This document shows positions 1 to 5,553 of a stretch of DNA of 8,959 nucleotides, piece after piece. Source of the DNA: Candidatus Roizmanbacteria bacterium RIFCSPLOWO2_01_FULL_44_13 (lineage in GTDB: Bacteria > Patescibacteriota > Microgenomatia > UBA1406 > GWC2-37-13). Location: contig MGAT01000006.1 in the NCBI GenBank assembly GCA_001789855.1, forward strand, positions 37,405 to 46,363, in the 5' to 3' direction. Both the position numbers and the translations under genes were made by a program. Numbering within the stretch: the stretch's first letter is position 1; each line of letters begins with the position of its first letter. A model generated the notes under the pieces. It had not been told where the DNA came from. It made no database searches and saw only the letters and a program-made list of their open reading frames with translations.

Positions 1-1
1 A

Positions 2-1204
2 ATGAAAAACAAAGTATCAAAAAGGCTTTTTAACGTCCCCGCCTCTCCCATTAGGAAATTGGTTCCTTATGCGGTTGCCGCCAAGAAAAGGGGAATCAAG
101 GTTTACCATTTGAATATCGGCGACCCCGACATCAAAACACCAACGGTAATGCTGAAAGTTTTAAAAAGTTGGTCGAGGAATCCGGTCGGTTACAGCCAAT
201 CCCAAGGCGAGCCGGAATTTATCGACTCATTGGTCTATTATTACCATAAGGTCGGCGCCAAATTTATAAAACCGGAGGATGTCCAGGTAACAACCGGCGG
301 ATCAGAGGCGATTGCAATGGCCTTTTTTGCCGTTTGTGAGCCGGGAGAGGAAATAGTTGTTTTTGAACCGTTTTACACCAACTATAACTCTTACGCGGCG
401 GTAACAGGGGTGAAACTGGTTCCGGTTAAAACTAAAGGAGAAACCGGTTTTCACCTTCCACCAGCTAAGGAAATTGAGAAAAAAGTCACCAAAAAAACCA
501 GGGCGATTTTAATCTGCAATCCGAATAATCCAACAGGCACGGTTTATACAAAAAAAGAAATGAATACGTTGTTTGTCATCGCCAAAAAACACAATTTATT
601 TTTCATCAGCGATGAGGTTTACCGGGAATTTGTCTACGACGGCAAAAAACATTTTTCGATTTTGAGCTATATGAAAAGAATGCCGGAAAAAACTATTCTT
701 CTCGACAGTATGTCCAAGCGCTACAGCCTTTGTGGAGCTCGACTCGGAATGCTGGTTTCTAAAAACCGCGATGTCATGGCGGGAGTTTTGAGGATCGGGC
801 AGGGGAGGCTGTCGTCCGGCCTGATCGATCAGCTTATGGCGGCCAAATTGACAAAAGTGGAAAAAAAATATTTTCGAGAGGTTCATAGGGAATACCAAAA
901 GCGAAGGGACGTTTTATACGCGGGTTTGAAAAAAATTCCTGAAGTTTTTTTGGAAAAACCGGAGGGTGCGTTTTATACGATTGCCCGCTTGCCGGTCAAG
1001 GACGCCGAACATTTTTGCCAATGGTTGTTAACCGATTTTCGTTTAAATAACGAAACAGTCATGATCGCGCCGGCGGCCGGATTCTATGCGACACCCGGCT
1101 TGGGCAAAAATGAGGTAAGGATCGCCTACGTTTTGAACACGCGCGATCTTGCCAAAGCGATTGAGATTTTAAAACAAGCTCTGGTAAAATATAGGGGCGA
1201 ATGA
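2..1204 (+). CDS. PLP-dependent aminotransferase, class I/II (aspartate aminotransferase-like)
   Basis: A 400-residue cytosolic fold-type I aminotransferase, predicted to move an amino group from an amino acid to a 2-oxo acid; the substrate cannot be read from sequence. The N-terminus (SPIRKL, then YHLNIGDPD at 35-43) is the usual start of this family and the length is normal, so the ATG at base 2 is credible although only one upstream base is visible. NPNNPTG lies at 173-179, the cofactor-ring Asp at D204 in ISDEVYRE, the Schiff-base lysine at K239 in SMSKR, the phosphate-binding Arg at R247 in GARLG, and the substrate-carboxylate Arg at R373 in NEVRIAYV. No key residue is missing. It ends in TGA two bases before tRNA-Gly, whose promoter lies inside its last codons. 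Family is secure; the specific reaction (aspartate, aromatic or other) is not. Confidence 0.93.
   Translation: MKNKVSKRLFNVPASPIRKLVPYAVAAKKRGIKVYHLNIGDPDIKTPTVMLKVLKSWSRNPVGYSQSQGEPEFIDSLVYYYHKVGAKFIKPEDVQVTTGGSEAIAMAFFAVCEPGEEIVVFEPFYTNYNSYAAVTGVKLVPVKTKGETGFHLPPAKEIEKKVTKKTRAILICNPNNPTGTVYTKKEMNTLFVIAKKHNLFFISDEVYREFVYDGKKHFSILSYMKRMPEKTILLDSMSKRYSLCGARLGMLVSKNRDVMAGVLRIGQGRLSSGLIDQLMAAKLTKVEKKYFREVHREYQKRRDVLYAGLKKIPEVFLEKPEGAFYTIARLPVKDAEHFCQWLLTDFRLNNETVMIAPAAGFYATPGLGKNEVRIAYVLNTRDLAKAIEILKQALVKYRGE
1161..1190 (+). promoter_or_regulatory. Predicted promoter of tRNA-Gly, inside the end of the aminotransferase gene
   Basis: TTGAGA (1161-1166) and TAAAAT (1185-1190) are separated by 18 bp, and TGG directly before the -10 gives an extended -10 (TGGTAAAAT). 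The tRNA starts 17 nt after the end of the -10, leaving a 5' leader of about 10 nt. It would also drive the flavin-barrel gene downstream. Inferred from consensus and position only. Confidence 0.6.
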
Positions 1205-1206
1205 AT

Positions 1207-1278
1207 GCGGGCGTAGTTTACCGGCAAAATGCTTCCTTGCCAAGGAAGAGACAGAGGGTTCAATTCCCTTCGCCCGCT
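1207..1278 (+). tRNA. tRNA-Gly(GCC)
   Basis: Complete 72-nt cloverleaf. The 7-bp acceptor stem GCGGGCG/CGCCCGC is perfect. The D-loop carries GG. The anticodon stem CTTCC/GGAAG encloses TTGCCAA, with GCC at 1239-1241. There is a 5-nt variable loop, a T-arm with TTCAATT, and discriminator T1278, as expected for bacterial tRNA-Gly. CCA is not encoded, so it must be added after transcription. It lies 2 nt after the aminotransferase stop and 9 nt before the next start codon. Confidence 0.96.
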
Positions 1279-1287
1279 CCCGACGAC

Positions 1288-1749
1288 ATGGATCTTAAGA
1301 AAGAAATCGATAAATATCTGGAAACCCAAAGGTTGATGTCCGTTGCCACATACGGCAAAACTCCTTGGATCGCCAACGTATACTACGTCCACGACCCGGA
1401 ACTCAACTTGTATTTTTTGAGCAAAAACTGGAGAGAACATTGTCAGGCGATTGAAATCAACAACAAAGTTGCCGTCGCCATTGCCGATTCTCACCAACCA
1501 ATCTATAGGCCACAAAAAGGTTTGCAAATCCATGGTACGGCAAAATCTGTAGATGTCGTTTCCGGTTTACAATGGATGTTTAAAATGTGGAATAAATTGA
1601 TAGCGGGGAGCAAAGGAGAAAAACTAACCGATCCAAAAAAATTCTTGGATGCCGGACTTTCAAAGGTTTATAGAATTACCCCGAAAAGAATAAAATTCTT
1701 CAATACCGAACTCTGGCCAAAAGAACAATTCAAAGTATTAGACCTTTAA
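1288..1749 (+). CDS. Pyridoxamine 5'-phosphate oxidase-like FMN-binding split-barrel protein
   Basis: A 153-residue protein with the layout of the PNPOx-like flavin split barrel: an N-terminal helix (DLKKEIDKYLETQ), a first strand with LMSVATYG, then PWIANVYYVHDPELNLYFLS (about 26-45), the helix HCQAIEINN, the strand KVAVAIAD (60-67), and GLQIHGTAKSV (78-88). The C-terminal part (KVYRITPKRIKFFN) matches the closing strand seen in general-stress and heme/flavin-binding members. Activity and cofactor (FMN, F420 or heme) cannot be assigned. The frame is open upstream to an ATG at 1201, but those 29 codons simply read through tRNA-Gly, so ATG 1288 is taken as the start. No Shine-Dalgarno precedes it and only 9 nt separate it from the tRNA. 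Its end overlaps the convergent membrane-protein gene by 12 bp. Confidence 0.82.
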   Translation: MDLKKEIDKYLETQRLMSVATYGKTPWIANVYYVHDPELNLYFLSKNWREHCQAIEINNKVAVAIADSHQPIYRPQKGLQIHGTAKSVDVVSGLQWMFKMWNKLIAGSKGEKLTDPKKFLDAGLSKVYRITPKRIKFFNTELWPKEQFKVLDL

Positions 1750-2316
1750 ATGTCTGTTTATAAAGATAATTAACCAAACAAAAACTAAGAGAAAATAAAC
1801 GGTTTCGAAGACGGCGTTGAGCCAGTTGAAAACAAAGGCCGCTATTATCAAAGAGACCTGGACGAACACCAAATTATAGGAAAACTTGATAAAACCTTCT
1901 GATTTTGTCGCCCTCGCCATAACAGGCTCCAGTATTGTCCAGAAGAAAAACATAAGAGTTGCCAGGAGCCAGTGCGTATAGTAAAACTGGTGCAAAGGGA
2001 AAAATCCGATCAACCCAAAAGAGAGAACAGCCAGAAGCCACAGGATTTTCGTCAATAAACTTATTTTGTTTGCGAACTTTTTGAAAACATAAAATACAAA
2101 ACTCAAATCCAATAGGGCCTTTCCGACAAAAAGAAAATTAAAAACATACAGCTGCTGCTCGGTCAAAAAGACGCTCATTTCGGAAAAGGTCAGGTCGCGG
2201 AAGTTATAATTTGGCAGCCCTGTTGCCAAAAAAAAGAGCGAAGAAAGAAAGAATAGAGACGAGAGGATGACGTTGTATCTGAATAATTCAATCCGGCTTT
2301 TATGCTGATTTTCCAT
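1738..2316 (-). CDS. Six-helix integral membrane protein of unknown function
   Basis: A 192-residue, very hydrophobic protein with about six membrane segments (roughly residues 14-33, 55-80, 88-107, 115-135, 145-165 and 168-186). A loop after the first helix carries GLPNYNFRDLTFSEMS, and helix 3 ends with GLIGFFPLHQ followed by THW. That pattern loosely recalls DUF998-type membrane proteins, but I cannot assign it. The frame is open to a TTG at 2331; ATG 2316 is preferred because it is a standard start and neither site has a good Shine-Dalgarno. The start lies 17 bp inside the end of the Nudix gene, so the two are probably translationally coupled. It is the last gene of the minus-strand operon and its last 12 bp overlap the convergent flavin-barrel gene. 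No terminator is visible. Confidence 0.75.
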   Translation of the reverse strand: MENQHKSRIELFRYNVILSSLFFLSSLFFLATGLPNYNFRDLTFSEMSVFLTEQQLYVFNFLFVGKALLDLSFVFYVFKKFANKISLLTKILWLLAVLSFGLIGFFPLHQFYYTHWLLATLMFFFWTILEPVMARATKSEGFIKFSYNLVFVQVSLIIAAFVFNWLNAVFETVYFLLVFVWLIIFINRHLKV

Positions 2317-2731
2317 ATAGGAGCTGTTCAAAAGCTTCTTGGTCAGATTTATAGGTTAGGGTTTTTTTCACTTTGTCAACCGTCGCAAACTTGGCGTCCA
2401 TCATTTCCCAATCGTGATTTTTGGGGTCACCGCTTATATATTCCATCAGAAAATAGTAAACAGTTTTTTTTATTAAATCCCCCTGCCATTGGTATTGATA
2501 GTTGGTTTTTATTGGTTTATCGGAAATTATTTTTGCCTTGACCCCGCCTTCTTCCTCAACCTCGCGGAGTGCGGCTGCCTCCATAGATTCATTGGAATCG
2601 GTATCGCCGACCAAACCTTTGGGAAAAACCCACCCCTTGTGTTGCGAGTGCTGGGTAATGAGCCATAATTTTTTATTACCCACTGTTTTGTAAACGATTC
2701 CGCCGGCAGAAGTTTGATTAACGATTTTCAT
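2300..2731 (-). CDS. Nudix (MutT-type) hydrolase
   Basis: A 143-residue cytosolic hydrolase of the Nudix family, which cleaves nucleoside diphosphates linked to another group (damaged NTPs, dinucleoside polyphosphates, sugar nucleotides) with Mg2+. The Nudix box is perfect: G42, five residues, E48, seven residues, then REVEEEGGV (56-64). SAGGIVY (8-14) and GWVFPKG (33-39) are the usual strands just before the box. The WVFPKG motif and lack of other signatures favour a diadenosine-polyphosphate or general house-cleaning type, but the substrate is not readable. Start ATG 2731 lies inside the end of the VKOR-DHODH gene (14-bp overlap) and its end overlaps the next gene, which argues for one polycistronic transcript. 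Confidence 0.9.
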   Translation of the reverse strand: MKIVNQTSAGGIVYKTVGNKKLWLITQHSQHKGWVFPKGLVGDTDSNESMEAAALREVEEEGGVKAKIISDKPIKTNYQYQWQGDLIKKTVYYFLMEYISGDPKNHDWEMMDAKFATVDKVKKTLTYKSDQEAFEQLLYGKSA

Positions 2732-4277
2732 AGCCGATTGCCTGTGTAATATTTTTAAACCCGTCTTTTTTCAGAAGATCGATCAATTCCAAATTGATTT
2801 GGGATATCAGTTGCGGGCCTTGGAAAATCATTCCGGTAATGAGCTGAACCAAAGAAGCGCCCAATTTGATTTTTTTGTAGGCGTCTTTGCCCGAGAAAAC
2901 TCCGCCGCAGCCAATAATGATTAATTTGTCGCCATATTTTTTGTAAGCCAACCTGATCAGTTCATTTGATCTTTCCTCGCACGGTTTGCCGGAAAAATTT
3001 CCTACTTTAAATTTCTTGACTTCGGCAGGAACGATAGCGGGGTTTTTACGGTCTTTTTGGAGGTTGCCGAAGATAGCGCCTTTGACCGATTTGTGTTTCA
3101 CGATTTCTCCGAGCATGGCGCTAACTTGGGCGTTGGTTTTGTCTATCGGCATTTTGACAAATACCGGTTTTTTTAATCTCAACCGATCGATCGCTGAAAG
3201 GAGAAGGCGAAGATTTTTCGGCAGATAAAAACTGATTTTTTTGGCGTGAATTAAATTGGGACAGGAAACGTTCAGTTCGTAATAGGAATTTTTTACGCCC
3301 GATTTTTCAAAGGTTTTTAAAGCGGCTATGATGTCTTTAATTGCATCCGGAACGATAGTTAAATTTTCCGAGTTGCTCATGCCGACGCTAATTCCGACGG
3401 GAATTTTGAAGTTTAGATTTTTTAAGTGTTTGGCGATAGTTTTCGCGCCTTTATTTCTGAATCCTTTATTGACCATCAAGGATTTTGATTTTGGCAGCCG
3501 GCCGAGCCGGGGATAGGGATTTCCTTCGTATGGATAGTTGGTGATTGTTCCGACGCTCTGAAAACCGAAGTCAAGATAATACAAAGCCTGAGTCAGGTCG
3601 GCGTTATAATCAAATCCGGCGGCGAGCCCGATCGGATTTTCAAAATTTATTCCGGAAACTTTTTGTCTTAACGATTTGTCTTTATAGATCAGTTTACTGC
3701 CGACCAGTCTAATGAGAGGGGTAGTTGCTAAAAACTTCCCCCTTTTGACCATGACGCTGTGGATAAATTCGGCGTCGAGCAAAAAAAATACTCTCTTGAT
3801 GAAATTTTGATAGACAAAAGCGTAAGCCGCCGTGTGTAGTTCAAACCGTTCTTTTTTTAAAAAATAGTATGTCAAAATAAACAGGATAAAACTGATGAGG
3901 GCCGATAAAGTACAGTAGATGCAAATGCTTTTAATGATGGTAAGCTGGATGTACATCAGGTAAAAGGAAAATAAGGCGCCGAAAGCCGACTGAAGAATGA
4001 TCCAGTAGCGGAAAAGTTTTGTCTGTGTTTTTAACGCCAAGACGATCAACAAGGACAAAAGGCCGTAATGGAAAGCGCCGATTAGCGCCAGGGGGACTCC
4101 AAAAATTATTGAATAAGGGCTGGTCAAGACTTTCCCGCAGTCGATAAAAAAGGCAGGAATGAGGGGGTTAATCGTGCAAGGAGGAATAACTTTATTGAAG
4201 TGCTCCCAGGTTAAATAGATCGAATCAATTAATCCGGCAGCAGCTAAAAATATCAAGAATAGAAGTTTAATTAACAT
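2718..4277 (-). CDS. Fusion of VKOR-type quinone reductase and dihydroorotate dehydrogenase
   Basis: A 519-residue two-domain protein. Residues 1-142 form a four-helix VKOR domain, which oxidises exofacial thiols and passes electrons to quinone: loop cysteines C34 and C47, the S53 region (CGKVLTSPYSIIFGVP, 47-62), and the active-site pair C119-I-Y-C122 at the start of helix 4. Residues 150-519 form a DHODH (dihydroorotate to orotate, pyrimidine synthesis). FFLLDAEFIH (164-173) resembles the class 2 membrane/quinone-tunnel helices; then come LAAGFDYN (218-225), GNPYPRLGRLP (252-262), NKGFRNKGA (270-278), NVSCPN (336-341), FGNL (403-406), IIGCGGV (454-460) and GASLVQL (473-479). The catalytic-base position is C339, as in class 1, not Ser as in class 2. 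Y224 sits where class 2 enzymes usually have Lys. With an N-in topology, four helices put DHODH in the cytosol. ATG 4277 follows an in-frame TAA directly and lies 4 nt from the tRNA, so the start is certain. Both domain calls are strong; joint function is inference. Confidence 0.9.
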   Translation of the reverse strand: MLIKLLFLIFLAAAGLIDSIYLTWEHFNKVIPPCTINPLIPAFFIDCGKVLTSPYSIIFGVPLALIGAFHYGLLSLLIVLALKTQTKLFRYWIILQSAFGALFSFYLMYIQLTIIKSICIYCTLSALISFILFILTYYFLKKERFELHTAAYAFVYQNFIKRVFFLLDAEFIHSVMVKRGKFLATTPLIRLVGSKLIYKDKSLRQKVSGINFENPIGLAAGFDYNADLTQALYYLDFGFQSVGTITNYPYEGNPYPRLGRLPKSKSLMVNKGFRNKGAKTIAKHLKNLNFKIPVGISVGMSNSENLTIVPDAIKDIIAALKTFEKSGVKNSYYELNVSCPNLIHAKKISFYLPKNLRLLLSAIDRLRLKKPVFVKMPIDKTNAQVSAMLGEIVKHKSVKGAIFGNLQKDRKNPAIVPAEVKKFKVGNFSGKPCEERSNELIRLAYKKYGDKLIIIGCGGVFSGKDAYKKIKLGASLVQLITGMIFQGPQLISQINLELIDLLKKDGFKNITQAIGYENR

Positions 4278-4281
4278 TTAG

Positions 4282-4366
4282 CGGAGGGTAGAGGATTTGA
4301 ACCTCTGTAGGGATTACTCCCTCGAGTTTTCGAAACTCGTGCAATTGGCCGCTATGCGAACCCTCC
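4282..4366 (-). tRNA. tRNA-Ser(CGA)
   Basis: Complete 85-nt class II tRNA on the minus strand. The acceptor stem GGAGGGT/ACCCTCC is perfect. The anticodon stem CGAGT/ACTCG encloses TTCGAAA, with CGA complementary to 4330-4332. There is a long variable arm (AGGGA-GTAA-TCCCT), a T-arm with TTCAAAT, and discriminator G at 4282, as expected for serine tRNA. CCA is not encoded. Only four bases (CTAA) separate the discriminator from the start codon of the VKOR-DHODH gene, so the two must share a primary transcript. Confidence 0.96.
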
Positions 4367-4376
4367 TTACCCTCAT

Positions 4377-4385
4377 ATTTTACCA
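4377..4385 (-). promoter_or_regulatory. Predicted extended -10 promoter of the tRNA-Ser(CGA) operon
   Basis: On the minus strand this reads TGGTAAAAT, ending 11 nt before the tRNA 5' end. I find no good -35 hexamer 16-18 bp upstream, so it would rely on the extended -10. Being the only candidate upstream, it probably serves the tRNA, VKOR-DHODH, Nudix and membrane-protein genes. GGTAAAATAT is repeated in inverted orientation at 4414-4423 for the divergent tRNA-Cys. Confidence 0.5.
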
Positions 4386-4392
4386 AAGCTGA

Positions 4393-4421
4393 TTGTTAAA
4401 AACCGGCCATTGAGGTAAAAT
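4393..4421 (+). promoter_or_regulatory. Predicted promoter of tRNA-Cys / tRNA-Ser(UGA)
   Basis: TTGTTA (4393-4398) and TAAAAT (4416-4421) are 17 bp apart, with GG before the -10. The tRNA-Cys 5' end is 13 nt past the -10, giving a leader of about 6 nt. It lies back to back with the tRNA-Ser(CGA) promoter in a 67-bp divergent spacer that holds nothing else I can recognise. Confidence 0.55.
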
Positions 4422-4433
4422 ATATGAATTATT

Positions 4434-4506
4434 GGCGCGTTGGCGAAGAGGAAACGCAGGTGTCTGCAAAACACCTACCGCGCCGGTTCGATTCCGGCAC
4501 GCGCCT
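4434..4506 (+). tRNA. tRNA-Cys(GCA)
   Basis: Complete 73-nt cloverleaf. Acceptor GGCGCGT/ACGCGCC is perfect, anticodon stem GGTGT/ACACC encloses CTGCAAA with GCA at 4466-4468, the T-arm is GCCGG-TTCGATT-CCGGC, and discriminator T4506 is the expected identity base for tRNA-Cys. CCA is not encoded. It is 9 nt upstream of tRNA-Ser(UGA) on the same strand, so they are cotranscribed. Confidence 0.96.
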
Positions 4507-4515
4507 CCCGCGCTA

Positions 4516-4597
4516 GGAAGGTGGGCAGGACGGTAATGCGCGAGTCTTGAAAACTCGTGAGCGTAAGCTCTAACAGGTTCGACCCCTGTACCTTCCG
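4516..4597 (+). tRNA. tRNA-Ser(UGA)
   Basis: Complete 82-nt class II tRNA. Acceptor GGAAGGT/ACCTTCC is perfect. Anticodon stem CGAGT/ACTCG encloses CTTGAAA with TGA at 4548-4550, which reads UCA and other UCN codons; it does not read UGA stops. A long variable arm (GAGC-GTAA-GCTC), T-arm ACAGG-TTCGACC-CCTGT and discriminator G4597 fit serine. CCA is not encoded. A run of seven Ts (4599-4605) follows and runs straight into the next start codon. Confidence 0.96.
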
Positions 4598-4605
4598 CTT
4601 TTTTT

Positions 4606-4983
4606 ATGAGCTGTGTTTTGTGCGTCTTAACTATCGGTGGGGGATTACTGATCGCCCGTAAGTTGGGGATAAGCGACATGGTGTTTGCGATTTGGCTCTC
4701 CGGATTTAACACCGCAATTGCTTTTTATTTATCCTCCAAAATCAAACAAAAAATCATCGGAAATAAATTTCTTTTAGCCTCTTTATTTTATTTATTGGCC
4801 TATCTATACTTCCTGAAAACCGGGCAAATGAACAAAGAAGTCTTTGTCGGCCTGACGGTCGGCACGGAAGTCTTTTTTGTCGCTTACTTCATCGATAGAA
4901 AATGGAGATTAATTCCTTTTCAAAAAATAATTTTTCCGTTATTCTTTCTTATTTTAGCGACCTTACTCGCAGCAGCTCACTAG
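4606..4983 (+). CDS. Small membrane protein with N-terminal CxxC (type familiar from CPR genomes)
   Basis: A 125-residue protein with about five membrane segments (roughly 4-18, 25-43, 55-70, 80-96 and 106-123). It begins with a CxxC pair (C3, C6) and IGGGLLIARKLGISD (10-24), then an AIWLSGFNTAIA helix. I recall short proteins of this type, with an N-terminal Cys pair and a 'GI.D...G.W..G' stretch, from Patescibacteria, but know no function. The start is set by the resemblance of MSCVLC to those N-termini; the frame is otherwise open into the tRNA. It begins 8 nt after tRNA-Ser(UGA), without Shine-Dalgarno, and must be transcribed with the tRNAs unless the seven-T run ends transcription. The Cys pair could bind a metal or be a thiol substrate; this is not shown. 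Confidence 0.72.
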   Translation: MSCVLCVLTIGGGLLIARKLGISDMVFAIWLSGFNTAIAFYLSSKIKQKIIGNKFLLASLFYLLAYLYFLKTGQMNKEVFVGLTVGTEVFFVAYFIDRKWRLIPFQKIIFPLFFLILATLLAAAH

Positions 4984-5056
4984 GCTTTTCAAAACCGCCC
5001 TGATGTTTTTGAGGAGTTTGGCGAAGAAGTCTCTCATAATAAAATAGTAACAAATA

Positions 5057-5065
5057 TGGTAAAAT
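5057..5065 (+). promoter_or_regulatory. Predicted extended -10 promoter of the YkuK-family gene
   Basis: TGGTAAAAT (5057-5065), preceded by TA, matches the extended -10 seen before the tRNAs. No TTGACA-like box lies at the right distance. Transcription would start at about 5072, eight bases before the ATG at 5080. The earlier in-frame ATG at 5056 lies within this element and so would not be in the mRNA. Confidence 0.5.
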
Positions 5066-5079
5066 CTGTAAATCAATAT

Positions 5080-5553
5080 ATGTTTTATCAAAGTCCAACT
5101 TACGGCCAAGTTGATCTCGAAAAGCTGAAAGAAATCGTTTCCAAATTCATGGGCGGCGATAAAACCGCCAAGTATGAAATTATTGTTGGCACCGACTCCC
5201 AAAAGATCGAAAACAACAAATACGATTTTGTCTCGGCTCTGATTATCCACCGCGTCGGCTGGGGCGGAATCTACTTTTGGAAGCGCCTGATTCAAGACAA
5301 GAAGATCTCGTTGAAGGAGAGGATCTACCAGGAAGCGACCATGTCACTTACAACTTCGGAAAACTTCGTCAACTTCTTCAAGACCAACGGCATTTCCAAA
5401 TACAACATTCAAATTCACGTCGACATCGGGCACAACGGCGAAACGCGCGATCTCATCACAGAAGTCGTAGGCATGATCAGGGGGAGCGGATACGAGGTGA
5501 AGATCAAACCCGACTCTTACGGAGCCTCAAAAGTAGCCGACAGGTACACTTAA
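5080..5553 (+). CDS. YkuK/DUF458-family RNase H-fold protein
   Basis: A 157-residue protein of the YkuK (DUF458) family, predicted to have an RNase H-like fold and probably metal-dependent nuclease activity; the biological substrate is unknown. Visible signatures are YEIIVGTDSQ (32-41), an Arg/Glu-bearing helix (RIYQEAT, 81-87), HVDIGHNG (113-120), EVVGMIRGSGYEV (128-140) and the terminal KPDSYGASKVADRYT (143-157). D39, E85, D115 and D154 are good candidates for the acidic metal-binding set. Starting at ATG 5080 gives MFYQSPTYG, which fits my recollection of family N-termini. The alternative ATG 5056 adds eight residues encoded by the predicted -10 element. No Shine-Dalgarno. The stop codon shares bases with the stop of the convergent ATPase gene. 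Confidence 0.85.
   Translation: MFYQSPTYGQVDLEKLKEIVSKFMGGDKTAKYEIIVGTDSQKIENNKYDFVSALIIHRVGWGGIYFWKRLIQDKKISLKERIYQEATMSLTTSENFVNFFKTNGISKYNIQIHVDIGHNGETRDLITEVVGMIRGSGYEVKIKPDSYGASKVADRYT

Noticed and set aside
1201..1287. N-terminal extension of the flavin-barrel protein from ATG 1201
   Set aside because: The 29 extra codons lie almost wholly within tRNA-Gly and do not resemble the family.
4516..4597. Suppressor tRNA or UGA recoding, as in some CPR lineages
   Set aside because: The tRNA with anticodon UGA is a normal tRNA-Ser reading UCN. The aminotransferase and groEL use TGA as a true stop and no gene needs UGA read-through.
4380..4712. A 110-codon minus-strand open frame
   Set aside because: It runs antisense through tRNA-Cys and tRNA-Ser(UGA); its Arg/Pro-rich product is the classic false protein produced by translating tRNA genes.
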